NCBI GenBank assembly: GCA_964564015.1
Contig: CAZLZR010000015.1
Span: forward strand, 22,123-86,122
Direction of reading: 5' to 3'
DNA length: 64,000 nt
DNA from: Acetivibrio sp964564015
GTDB taxonomy: Bacteria > Bacillota > Clostridia > Acetivibrionales > Acetivibrionaceae
The translations under genes and the position numbers were made by a program. The notes below the pieces were generated by a model. That model did not search any database. It was not told the DNA's origin and saw only the letters and a list, made by a program, of their open reading frames with translations. Positions within the stretch are counted from its first letter, which is position 1, and each line of letters starts with the position of its first letter. Below are positions 43,571 through 52,747 of the stretch, piece after piece.

Positions 43571-44713
43571 CTACACAAATTCCATGAACACCTGATTTGC
43601 CAAGTCAAGTCCTACAGAACTAAGACTTACTGACCCATCCTTAACAACAATCAATCCCCTGTCTTTAAGCTTACTTATTTCATCACCATACACATTATAA
43701 ATATCTTCACCAAACCTAAGTTTAAAATCATCCATTCTTATACCGTCTATAAGCCTTAACCCCAGAATCATAAATTCAGCCATTCTTCCCTTTCTATTTA
43801 TGACCTCGGAATTTTCAGAGGGGATCTCACCGGCAAAAATACTTGAAATATAACTATCAATATCATAAAAGTTATTATAGCGTATGCCTTCAAAAAAAGA
43901 ATGGGCACCCGCCCCAATCCCTACATACTCTTCCTCATTCCAGTATACCAGATTGTGCCGGCATTCGTATCCCGGTTTTGCAAAATTTGATATCTCATAG
44001 TGTTTATACCCCTTATCTTTCAAATGGGATTTACAGAAATTATACATTTCCCGGTCAATATTATCATCTATAGGTACAAGTTCCCCTTTTTCCAGCTTAT
44101 TACCAAAAACAGTACCCTCTTCAATCTTAAGGCTGTAGCAGGACATGTGCTCCGGCTCAAGTCCCGCAACACTTTTCATAGTCTCGGACCATTCCCCAAA
44201 AGACTGCCCGGGAATTCCAAATATCAGATCCACATTAATATTTCTAAAACCTGCTTTTCTTGCCAATTGAAAATTCTCTTCAAACTCCTTTGCCGTATGT
44301 ATTCTTCCAAGCTTTCCAAGTATATTGTCCTGCCATGCCTGAAGACCAATGCTCAATCTGTTCACACCCATGTTCCTGTAGGTCAGAAGTTTTTCATAAG
44401 TAAGAGTTCCGGGATTTGTTTCAATACTGATTTCTGATGCTTTGTCCCTATTCAATTCCTTATTTATAAGTTCTGAAATTTCCGATAGATATTGGGCATC
44501 AACGGCCGAAGGTGTTCCACCTCCGATAAATATGGTCTTTATAGTATAATTCTCAAGTTTTTTTGCATACATACCGATTTCTTTTTGCAGAGCATTAAAA
44601 TATGCAGGGATAAGCTCATCCCTGCATGCAAAAGAGTTAAAATCGCAGTAAAAACATTTGGATCTGCAAAAAGGTATATGAATATACAAGCCAATGCTCT
44701 TTCCTTTTTCCAT
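43571..44713 (-). CDS. hemW: HemW-like radical SAM protein
   Basis: 380 residues from ATG 44713 (AAAGGTGTG upstream); the frame extends 50 codons further but reads as non-native sequence. Radical SAM cluster CRSKCFYCDF, GGGTPSAVDAQYLSEI and the C-terminal HemN domain. Formerly annotated as oxygen-independent coproporphyrinogen oxidase; HemW is now viewed as a heme chaperone. It lies 14 bases after lepA, its standard neighbour. Confidence 0.93.
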   Translation of the reverse strand: MEKGKSIGLYIHIPFCRSKCFYCDFNSFACRDELIPAYFNALQKEIGMYAKKLENYTIKTIFIGGGTPSAVDAQYLSEISELINKELNRDKASEISIETNPGTLTYEKLLTYRNMGVNRLSIGLQAWQDNILGKLGRIHTAKEFEENFQLARKAGFRNINVDLIFGIPGQSFGEWSETMKSVAGLEPEHMSCYSLKIEEGTVFGNKLEKGELVPIDDNIDREMYNFCKSHLKDKGYKHYEISNFAKPGYECRHNLVYWNEEEYVGIGAGAHSFFEGIRYNNFYDIDSYISSIFAGEIPSENSEVINRKGRMAEFMILGLRLIDGIRMDDFKLRFGEDIYNVYGDEISKLKDRGLIVVKDGSVSLSSVGLDLANQVFMEFV

Positions 44714-44727
44714 ATCAATACACACCT

Positions 44728-46539
44728 TTAGGAATCCAGCTTGAGAACGCTCATAAAGGCTTCCTGCGGAACTTCCACACTTCCTACCTGACGCATTCTC
44801 TTTTTTCCTTCTTTTTGTTTTTCCAACAGTTTCCTTTTTCTGGTTATATCCCCACCGTAACACTTGGCCAATACGTCTTTTCTATATGCCTTTACAGTCT
44901 CTCTGGCAATTATTTTGCCACCAATACAAGCTTGTATTGGTATCTCAAACTGCTGCTTATGAATGGTATCCTTAAGCTTTTCGGCTATTCTTCTTCCTCT
45001 TGCGTATGCCTTGTCCTTATGGACTATAAACGAAAGTGCATCCACCACATCTCCGTTTAAAACTATATCCAGCTTAACAAGATCCGATTCCCTGTATCCT
45101 AAAAGTTCATAGTCCAAGGAAGCGTAACCCTTTGTCCTTGATTTTAATGCATCAAAAAAATCATATATAATTTCATTTAAAGGCATTTCATAAGTCAGCA
45201 TTACCCTGCCTTCATCAATATAACTCATGTCCTTATATACCCCACGGCGTTCCTGGGATAGCTCCATTATATTTCCAACAAACTCGGTAGGAGACATTAT
45301 TGTAGCTTTTACAACCGGCTCCTCCATGCTTTCAATTTCAGCTGTGGGCGGTAAATTAGTAGGATTGTCTATTGACAATTTTTCTCCATCGGTCTTTGTA
45401 ATCTTATATATAACACTTGGGGCAGTAGTAACGAGGTCAAAGTCATACTCCCTTTCAAGACGCTCCTGTATTATTTCCATATGAAGTAGTCCTAGAAAAC
45501 CACACCTGAAACCAAATCCTAAAGCTACGGAAGACTCCGGCTCGAATGTCAATGACGCATCATTTAATTGGAGCTTTTCAAGCGCATCCCTCAAGTCACC
45601 ATATTTCGAACCGTCAGCGGGATAAATTCCACAAAACACCATAGGATTTACCTTCTTATATCCCGGAAGTGGCTCTTTGGCAGGATTCTCAGTTAACGTA
45701 ACTGTATCTCCCACCCTTGTATCCTTCACATTCTTAATACTTGCGGCGATGTATCCAACTTCTCCGGCTTTAAGCTCAGCGCTTGGAGTTAAGGCTCCCG
45801 GTCTGAAATATCCTACTTCTGTAACCACAAAATCCTTTTTGGTATACATCATACGTATTTCATCGCCGACCTTTACCTTTCCTTCTTTAATTCTCGTATA
45901 GACAATAACACCCTTATAGCTGTCATAATAAGAATCAAATATAAGCGCACGTAAAGGTGCTTCTTCATCCCCTTCCGGACAGGGAACCACCTTTACCACC
46001 TTTTCAAGAACCTCTCTGATATTGAGCCCATTCTTTGCAGATATCAATGGAGCCTCGCTTGCATCAAGGCCGATAACATCCTCAACTTCTTTTTTAACGT
46101 GCTCCGGCTGCGCACTGGGCAGATCAATCTTATTTATAACAGGCAATATCTCAAGGTTGTGTTCAAGCGCAAGATATACATTGGCCAACGTCTGAGCCTC
46201 TATTCCCTGTGCAGCATCAACAACCAGAATTGCACCCTCACAGGCAGCCAGACTCCTTGAAACCTCATAGTTAAAATCGACATGCCCCGGTGTGTCTATA
46301 AGGTTCAGAATATATTCCTCTCCATCCTGAGCTTTATGAACCATCCTGACAGCCTGCGATTTTATAGTAATACCACGCTCACGCTCAATATCCATATTGT
46401 CTAAAATCTGATCTTCCATTTCTCGTTTTGTAAGCACCCCGGTTTCCTCAAGCATTCTGTCTGCTAGAGTTGATTTACCGTGGTCTATATGAGCAATTAT
46501 ACAGAAATTTCTTATTTTCTTTTGTCTTTCACTTGCCAT
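44728..46539 (-). CDS. lepA: Elongation factor 4 (LepA)
   Basis: 603 residues from ATG 46539 (GGAGG, eight bases). Translational GTPase with P-loop AHIDHGKSTLADRM, DTPGHVDF, NKIDLP, and the LepA-specific C-terminal domain (RKRLLEKQKEGKKRM). It back-translocates or remodels ribosomes under stress. Upstream of hemW and hrcA as in other Firmicutes. Confidence 0.97.
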   Translation of the reverse strand: MASERQKKIRNFCIIAHIDHGKSTLADRMLEETGVLTKREMEDQILDNMDIERERGITIKSQAVRMVHKAQDGEEYILNLIDTPGHVDFNYEVSRSLAACEGAILVVDAAQGIEAQTLANVYLALEHNLEILPVINKIDLPSAQPEHVKKEVEDVIGLDASEAPLISAKNGLNIREVLEKVVKVVPCPEGDEEAPLRALIFDSYYDSYKGVIVYTRIKEGKVKVGDEIRMMYTKKDFVVTEVGYFRPGALTPSAELKAGEVGYIAASIKNVKDTRVGDTVTLTENPAKEPLPGYKKVNPMVFCGIYPADGSKYGDLRDALEKLQLNDASLTFEPESSVALGFGFRCGFLGLLHMEIIQERLEREYDFDLVTTAPSVIYKITKTDGEKLSIDNPTNLPPTAEIESMEEPVVKATIMSPTEFVGNIMELSQERRGVYKDMSYIDEGRVMLTYEMPLNEIIYDFFDALKSRTKGYASLDYELLGYRESDLVKLDIVLNGDVVDALSFIVHKDKAYARGRRIAEKLKDTIHKQQFEIPIQACIGGKIIARETVKAYRKDVLAKCYGGDITRKRKLLEKQKEGKKRMRQVGSVEVPQEAFMSVLKLDS

Positions 46540-46940
46540 TAATTCAGCCTCCAATATAAAGGAAGTTCTTATGTTACAACTACATCAGCATATAATTATA
46601 ACACAAGAACTTTTTTGTGAACAGGCTATTTTTCATTTATTTTTCTTGATTAGCTGTGGCAATGTAAATTTACCATTTATTTGCACCAAGCTTAGTTTTT
46701 GTGGAATTTGTTTCCTTGATTTCTTATCAATAATTGTCACTTTATTTTTGTGATGATATAATGTATTATGTAACGCGTTAACGTAATCCATTGCCAGTAC
46801 CTCTTAGCTGAATTAAGATCTGGAATTTATGAGGTAAAGGCAGATGGAGTGCATATAATATTATGAAGACAATAATGCCTGTTAAAAATTTATTTTTGCA
46901 AACCTGTAACACTATAAAAATAATATTGGAGGTGTAGTGC
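46540..46940. other. Divergent region between lepA and the zinc-ribbon/TPR gene
   Basis: 401 bases holding two outward promoters presumably. Frames here are short and lack ribosome sites. No operator, repeat or riboswitch recognised. Confidence 0.3.
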
Positions 46941-49481
46941 TTGCCTTATACACTTAATGGTATTGGTAGTTGGTATTATGGCAAAAAAAATGAACATACC
47001 CGTCAGGGTATATGCGAATTTTGTGGTAAGAGCACTCAATTAAGGTCTTATGACACCACAAAATTTTTTGTGTTTGTATTTATCCCCATTATTCCTTTAG
47101 GTGAAAAAAGGGTTATAGATGAATGCTCCTGCTGCAAAAAGCACAGAGTTATAAGTCTTAAGGAATGGGAAAACCATCTGAAAGGAACCATTGATTCCCT
47201 TCACTCAAAGTGGCTTCAGGATCCAAATAATGTTGAAGCTGCCACAGAACTTCTTCAGTCAATAGCCTATTTCAGGGATACTGACAGACTTAGTTCAATA
47301 TCTCGTGATATTAGAATGCATTGTTCTTATAACGCAGAAATAATGAACCAATTAGGCTTGGTGCATTCTTTTTTCAATCAGTTTGAAGAAGCAGAAGCAG
47401 CCTTTAATGCTTCACTTTCCATAAAACAAGACCGAGATGTCGGAGAAAATTTAGCAGAGGCTCTTATGAAAAATCTGAAGCCTGATAAAGCTAAACCTTA
47501 TCTCAATCATATAAATCAGGAAAGACTCTCCAATAAACTCTATTATATTTTCCTGCTTGTCGAATCGTTTCAGTTTATCGGTGATCACAGATCAGCATTG
47601 CAAGTAATTGAGGAATGCGAAAATGCATTCCCTGAATATAAAAATGATAAAACACTGCGTACATACCGTAAGAAATCCCAACGCAATTATGATAGTTCCC
47701 GAAGTGTCAAGGGGAAGTTGATTTCAGCAAAATCAAATAATAAAAAACCTGTGGCCTTACCTTTTATACTTCCTAAAATCATTTTCCCCGCACTGATTGT
47801 AATCGGATTAATGATTTATATTATAAACGCTTTCTTACTGGGTTTTTCAAGAGAAGTGTATCTTGTAAACGGATTGAATCAACCTTATTCAATTGAAGTA
47901 AACGGAGATAAATTTAATCTTGCTCCCATGAGCAGACAAGCAATTAAACTTCCTGAAGGCACTCTAAAAGTGGATATATTGGATCTGAATTCCGACGAAC
48001 AAAACCTGACGGTTAATATTAAGACGCCCTTTTGGACACGACCTGTAAATAAACCTATTTTTGTTATTAATCCGGATAAAGTTGCGGTATTTCTTTGGCA
48101 GGAAACGCAGTACACAGTTGAAGAGATAGATAGCGCAAATTATAAGCCCCCTTACCGTTACTATGCAGGACAACACTTTTACAAATTAGATAGTGTGGAT
48201 TACCTTTTTGAAGAGTTTCCAGAAACTATTATGATGGAAGAGGGTTCTAAAAAAATCAAGTCTCAATTTATCCAGTTAAATGAAAGTGAGTTAACTTCAT
48301 ATTACGCGGACATTTTAAATACCCTTGATTCCGGGGATATTTTGTCCTATACAAAGGCCAGGCTAAACTACGAACCCGATAATGAAATAAACATTTATAC
48401 ATATTTAAATTATTCTGATAAGGATAGCGCTATTGCGCACTTAAAAACAAGATTAGATGAAAGGCCTATATTAATCAACTGGCACCGGGCTTATCAAGAC
48501 TATATGGAATCATATGATCCATCACATGATTTAGAAGGAGCATACTCTTCTTATCTGGAAAACGAAAAAGACAATAAAGCCTTATATTATCTGCTGAGCA
48601 GGATTTCAGAGAACCCAAAAGATTCGGAGAAATTACTCCTAAAATCAATTGATGGCAATGACCCATGTCCTTTTGGCTATCATGGATTGGCTTATCAAAT
48701 GTTATCCGACGGAAACTATGAAAAGGCTTTACTTTATGCACAAAAAGCTGTTGAAGCTCTTCCGGACCAGAGCTCCTTTAATTCGGTGCTAAAAGACGCT
48801 ATGCTGGCACAAGGAAAGTATGACCTGCTATTGCAGGAAAACAAGTCGCAACAACTTTCCAATCCATATGACGGAAAACTGATAGCAGAAGAAATACTCC
48901 TGCATATGGCTCAAAACGATTCTACCAGTGCCCAAAATTCTATTTCTACTTATCTGACACGTATCGGGTCAGCTGATGGAGAACTTATGCAAACGTGGAG
49001 CAGTTATTTAAACGGTGTGCTTGCTTATTGTTCAAACGATACATCTGCATACGGTGCTTCTGTTGAAGGGCTTGGGACTCCCCAGTTTGACTTTGAAAGT
49101 GCGCTTATTAACGGAGAATTTGATAAAGCTTCACAAATCGCCACAGAAAATCACTTTGATGGTTCATACTTTCTTTTGCTTTATCTAGCACAGGATAATC
49201 CTGATTCTGCCTCCCAATATCTAAATCATGCAATAGATGCATACAGAAGCGGGGATGCAACCTCTCGATTATTAGCAGATTACCTTTCAGGAACAAAAGA
49301 ATTTGTATTGGATGAAGTAACGTCGATAGTGATCCTTCCGGACTCAAAGCGTATTGTTATGGCAGCGTTGGGAAAAATAAATCCAACTTACCAGAAAGAA
49401 CTATTTACATTTGCCAAAAAGCTCAACTATGACAGAATATTTCCTTATCACTTAATCAGCAAAATAGTTGAGAACAGCTAA
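46941..49481 (+). CDS. Zinc-ribbon, TPR and membrane-helix protein of unknown function
   Basis: 846 residues from a TTG start six bases after GGAGGTG. The N-terminus (LNGIGSWYYGKKN) carries a zinc-ribbon: C25-x2-C28 and C62-x2-C65 around a hydrophobic FFVFVFIPIIPLGEKR strand pair. TPR-like helices fill 85-245, a membrane helix lies at about 277-299, a small beta domain (305-370) follows, then a long helical TPR region to the end. The zinc-ribbon half is thus cytoplasmic and the C-terminal 540 residues probably outside, or the reverse. One of four plus-strand genes, set apart from the conserved lepA block. Function unknown; scaffolding is a guess. Confidence 0.82.
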   Translation: MPYTLNGIGSWYYGKKNEHTRQGICEFCGKSTQLRSYDTTKFFVFVFIPIIPLGEKRVIDECSCCKKHRVISLKEWENHLKGTIDSLHSKWLQDPNNVEAATELLQSIAYFRDTDRLSSISRDIRMHCSYNAEIMNQLGLVHSFFNQFEEAEAAFNASLSIKQDRDVGENLAEALMKNLKPDKAKPYLNHINQERLSNKLYYIFLLVESFQFIGDHRSALQVIEECENAFPEYKNDKTLRTYRKKSQRNYDSSRSVKGKLISAKSNNKKPVALPFILPKIIFPALIVIGLMIYIINAFLLGFSREVYLVNGLNQPYSIEVNGDKFNLAPMSRQAIKLPEGTLKVDILDLNSDEQNLTVNIKTPFWTRPVNKPIFVINPDKVAVFLWQETQYTVEEIDSANYKPPYRYYAGQHFYKLDSVDYLFEEFPETIMMEEGSKKIKSQFIQLNESELTSYYADILNTLDSGDILSYTKARLNYEPDNEINIYTYLNYSDKDSAIAHLKTRLDERPILINWHRAYQDYMESYDPSHDLEGAYSSYLENEKDNKALYYLLSRISENPKDSEKLLLKSIDGNDPCPFGYHGLAYQMLSDGNYEKALLYAQKAVEALPDQSSFNSVLKDAMLAQGKYDLLLQENKSQQLSNPYDGKLIAEEILLHMAQNDSTSAQNSISTYLTRIGSADGELMQTWSSYLNGVLAYCSNDTSAYGASVEGLGTPQFDFESALINGEFDKASQIATENHFDGSYFLLLYLAQDNPDSASQYLNHAIDAYRSGDATSRLLADYLSGTKEFVLDEVTSIVILPDSKRIVMAALGKINPTYQKELFTFAKKLNYDRIFPYHLISKIVENS

Positions 49482-49497
49482 ATGTTTTCAAAACTAT

Positions 49498-49540
49498 GGG
49501 GCTTAGGATAAAAAGATTTATCACTAAAGCCCCATTTTTT
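49498..49540 (+). terminator. Terminator of the zinc-ribbon/TPR gene
   Basis: GGGGCTTAG, loop of about 17, CTAAAGCCCC, then ATTTTTT, 17 bases after the stop. Confidence 0.85.
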
Positions 49541-49647
49541 AATGCCTAAGAAAGTACATTACTTTCTGGCATCAAAAAAGTCTACCGCAAGGTTGTTTGC
49601 TGCAGAGAAATACCCTGGCTTTAAATCGGCGAAGCCGACTTTTTTAT
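49541..49647 (+). repeat. Dispersed repeat family B, copy 2
   Basis: AATGCCTAAGAAAGT...ACTTTCTGGCATCAAAAAAG, TCTACCG, a variable middle, then ATCGGCGAAGCCGACTTTTTT. It matches 28641-28750 in inverted orientation, and like that copy it lies directly beside a transcription terminator. Confidence 0.85.
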
Positions 49648-49728
49648 AATTTTGATTCCTCAGGAAAGTAAAATTACTATTAGTCAACAGATTTGATTTG
49701 GCAATCCTAATAGTTTTTCCTTTATATG

Positions 49729-49923
49729 CTAGAGGATACCAAAAGACAAAGCAACAACAAATAAACCCAGAATTATGTAGAACACTCTTGCCCCTGTTCT
49801 CCCAAACAAAGAAACAAATAACCTTGCCTTACGGTTCTCAAAAAACCAATCCCAATTAAAGATGGATGCCACTATTGAAAACAACCCGGCTCCAAATATA
49901 AAGAAAAAATAGAATTTCTCCAT
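49729..49923 (-). CDS. Small two-helix membrane protein, Imm17-like
   Basis: 64 residues from ATG 49923 (GAGGGG). Two hydrophobic helices flank NWDWFFENRKARLFVSLFGR and the end is ARVFYIILGLFVVALSFGIL. This matches my memory of the Imm17 family, proposed immunity proteins of polymorphic toxin systems. No toxin gene lies beside it, so it may be an orphan or serve another role. The family call rests on recall of a short sequence. Confidence 0.65.
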   Translation of the reverse strand: MEKFYFFFIFGAGLFSIVASIFNWDWFFENRKARLFVSLFGRTGARVFYIILGLFVVALSFGIL

Positions 49924-50276
49924 CAAGTCCCCTCATTTCAAAAAAATTCAATCATTTAAATTATAGCACAAGCCCAACCAATATGCTATTCTTATACTGC
50001 ATATTTTGTACATGCACTTTTTTATTAGTTGCTTACAATTTAAGGTTGTTGATTGGCAAATAATATAGTATTATTATCTTATAGACAAAAAAATTTCTTA
50101 TCACATGTATCTCAAGGAATATTTTACATTCATTTTTCTTTCCTTTTGAGAAATCATGTACATATGTCTATTGAACTGATATTCTTAATATATTTCATAC
50201 TAATTGGGTTCACTAGATATTGATAGGAAAGTTTTTATAATTGATTTACAAATATTTTTGGGAGGGGATCAGTAAA
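49924..50276. other. Region upstream of the GH9-dockerin gene
   Basis: 353 AT-rich bases containing the presumed divergent promoters. A possible -10 (TATAAT-like AATATAG) occurs near 50060. No operator recognised. Confidence 0.3.
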
Positions 50277-51893
50277 ATGAAAAAAGTAGGTTCAATTTTT
50301 ATAGCGGTTGCGTTGTCACTCACAACTGCTATTACGCCGGTTTTAAACGTATCGGCGGCAAGTATATCCAGTTCTAGTTATCCTGAAGCTCTAAAGGATT
50401 CGATTTGGTTTTATGACGCAAACAAGTGCGGGAAAGATGTAGCAGCCGACAATGTATTCAGTTGGAGGTCTGCATGTCATACCACCGACGGAAATGACAT
50501 TGGCCTTGATCTTACGGGAGGCTTTCATGATTGTGGAGATCATATCAAATTCGGTATAACAAACGGCTACTCAGCTTCAATTCTGGGCTGGTCACTGTAT
50601 GAATTCAAAGATGCTTTTGATGCATCGGGAAACACTAATAAGATGTTATCCACTCTCAAGTATTTTACCGATTATTTTATGAGATGCCGTGAAAGTGCTA
50701 CAAAATATTATTACCACGTTGGTGATCCTTCCGATCACGATTATTGGGGACCACCGGAGTTACAAACAGGTTCAAGATCAACAAAGCGCTATATGGGTTC
50801 CGGGCAAGGAGCAGCTGATGTATGCGGTTTATATAGCGGTGCTCTTTCACTCATGTACTTGAATTACAAGGATATTGATTCAGCATATGCGGAAAAATGT
50901 CTTACCCATGCAAAAGAACTATATGCACTTGGTAAAAACAACCCTGGAGTTGGAAACGGAGATGCGTTTTATTCATCAAGTGATTGGAAAGATGACATGG
51001 CATGGGCTGCAATGTGGTTGTACGTTATAGAAAAAAACAACTCCTACTTAAGCGATGCTAATACATGGGTACCTTCACCAGCTACAAACTGGACCATTTG
51101 CTGGAACGATATGAAGCTTGCTGTAGCAGCAGTTGGAGCTGAAGCAACTGGAGATTCAAAATACAAAGATGCCTTGGATTTCAGCTTGTCACATTGGAAA
51201 AACGGCGTAACTACTTCAGGTGGCGGATTAAAAATACTGGATTCTTGGGGTACTTTAAGATATACCGCTGCTGAATCTTTGCTTGCACTGGTATACCACA
51301 AGCTATACAAAGATGATTCGTCAAAGGCCTTTGCCAAATCACAAATAGATTATATTTTGGGTAACAATCCAGCCAACATGTCTTATATAATCGGTTTTGG
51401 ATCCAACTACCCAAAACACCCACATCACAGAGCAGCCAGCGGATACGTAGGTTGGAATGATTGGAAGAATCCTGCAAAGAACGTGTTAACCGGTGCACTT
51501 GTTGGTGGTCCCGATAGCGGCGATACATATACTGATTTGACAGACAAATATACATGTTCTGAAGTTGGAATAGACTATAATGCAGGTTTAGTTGGTGCTT
51601 TGGCCGGTATGGTTCAATTCTACGGCAACATACCTCAAAATACCAGTACACCTACTCCTCAATCACCTACACCCACACCTACAAATTCATCATTTAAACG
51701 TGGTGATATCAATAATGATAATTCAATCAATGCTATTGACTATGGATTATTAAAGCAAATTCTACTTAGGATTCCTACTTCAGTAGCGGTAAATATGGAT
51801 GCAGCTGATGTTAATGCTGATGGCGGAGTAAATTCTTTAGACTTTGGAACATTAAGAGGATATTTACTTGGAATGCTTAAAATACCACAATAA
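50277..51893 (+). CDS. Cellulosomal GH9 endoglucanase, GH9-dockerin (CelT-like)
   Basis: 538 residues from ATG 50277 behind GGGAGGGG; an upstream frame start at 50241 is rejected. Signal peptide 1-28 (NVSAAS). GH9 catalytic domain about 33-450 with D85/D88 in GGFHDCGDHIKFG, HPHHRAASGY and the acid E429 in CSEVGIDYNAG. Pro/Thr linker, then a type I dockerin 473-538 with two repeats (GDINNDNSINAIDYGLLKQI and ADVNADGGVNSLDFGTLRG). There is no CBM3c or Ig domain, the layout of C. thermocellum CelT. It hydrolyses cellulose as a cellulosome subunit by dockerin-cohesin binding. It is on the plus strand, unlike its neighbours. Confidence 0.94.
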   Translation: MKKVGSIFIAVALSLTTAITPVLNVSAASISSSSYPEALKDSIWFYDANKCGKDVAADNVFSWRSACHTTDGNDIGLDLTGGFHDCGDHIKFGITNGYSASILGWSLYEFKDAFDASGNTNKMLSTLKYFTDYFMRCRESATKYYYHVGDPSDHDYWGPPELQTGSRSTKRYMGSGQGAADVCGLYSGALSLMYLNYKDIDSAYAEKCLTHAKELYALGKNNPGVGNGDAFYSSSDWKDDMAWAAMWLYVIEKNNSYLSDANTWVPSPATNWTICWNDMKLAVAAVGAEATGDSKYKDALDFSLSHWKNGVTTSGGGLKILDSWGTLRYTAAESLLALVYHKLYKDDSSKAFAKSQIDYILGNNPANMSYIIGFGSNYPKHPHHRAASGYVGWNDWKNPAKNVLTGALVGGPDSGDTYTDLTDKYTCSEVGIDYNAGLVGALAGMVQFYGNIPQNTSTPTPQSPTPTPTNSSFKRGDINNDNSINAIDYGLLKQILLRIPTSVAVNMDAADVNADGGVNSLDFGTLRGYLLGMLKIPQ

Positions 51894-51925
51894 TAATTCT
51901 TGATTGAAATTTATAAAGATAAACG

Positions 51926-51957
51926 AAAATCCCCGGGGTATCATCCGGGGATTTTTG
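51926..51957 (+). terminator. Terminator of the GH9-dockerin gene
   Basis: AAAATCCCCGG, eight-base loop, CCGGGGATTTTTG, 33 bases after the stop; it can also serve the convergent gene ending at 52004. Confidence 0.9.
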
Positions 51958-52003
51958 TTTTTCGGTAGACTACACAATCTTCGGTTTAAGGTATTTATTG
52001 CTA

Positions 52004-52441
52004 TTACTTCCACCAGGCTTTACTTTCCCGTTTGTATTGTTGATAGATAAGAAATTCACGTACATTTCTTGAAAAAGCCAACATAACAACTACAAATAAG
52101 TCAAATCCTATAATCAAATAAGTATACAGTTTCAACACCGAATTATTAAACGTACCAAGCACCACAAGACCCATAATTATGGAAACCTGTGATAAAACTA
52201 TAGTAAGAACTTTAGCACCTTTATATCCCTTATGTAGGAAATTACACAGAATACAGGCAAGCACAAGCCTTACAATCCCGGTTCCTAGATTTCGAAAATT
52301 ACCGGTAAATAAATTCATCAACTGACTGATAACATCCAGGCCTATAAAACCTGTAATTATTACCATTACCAATTTTTCACCTTTCCAAATTCTTTCTTCC
52401 TCCAGTACTATCTGTTCCTCTTCATTTTTTTCTTCTACCAC
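52004..52441 (-). CDS. Four-helix membrane protein of unknown function
   Basis: 145 residues from a GTG start seven bases after AGGAGGG. The acidic N-terminus (EEKNEEEQIVLEEE) is followed by four hydrophobic helices (about 24-46, 55-70, 77-97, 106-124) and a basic tail. No family recognised. It stands alone between the GH9 and GDPD genes; a convergent terminator lies beyond. Confidence 0.7.
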   Translation of the reverse strand: MVEEKNEEEQIVLEEERIWKGEKLVMVIITGFIGLDVISQLMNLFTGNFRNLGTGIVRLVLACILCNFLHKGYKGAKVLTIVLSQVSIIMGLVVLGTFNNSVLKLYTYLIIGFDLFVVVMLAFSRNVREFLIYQQYKRESKAWWK

Positions 52442-52747
52442 TTCTTTACCCTCCTAAACTCTTTTCCAAGGTTTCCTTAGATGGAACCTCTATGCCTTTT
52501 ATTTTAAATTACAAGCTTATTTATTTCAACACTTTTTATTCCAGCAAACAAGATTTATATAATACAACCAACTTTTAACATAATCTTTAAAGATAATGAA
52601 TGCTTTTAAATGATTTTGATGTCAAGATGTGAAGTTATTCATTTAACTCCTGCAGCTTTATCGGTAATAAGTCTACGAGCACCTATTCATGCAGTATATT
52701 TGAACTTGAACGATGCAATACAATCTGTGTTAATGATAGCATTTTAC
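52442..52747. other. Gap between the GDPD gene and the four-helix membrane protein gene
   Basis: 306 AT-rich bases. No clear terminator of the GDPD gene and no other feature were seen; the promoter of the membrane-protein gene is presumed to lie near its left end. Confidence 0.3.

Noticed and set aside
46571..46753. Short plus-strand frame after lepA
   Set aside because: No ribosome site; hydrophobic composition follows AT-rich non-coding DNA.
50123..50175. Similarity of 50123-50175 to 62801-62850
   Set aside because: Both are very AT-rich; the shared TACATTCATTTTT...GAAATCAT has several mismatches and gaps and may be chance.
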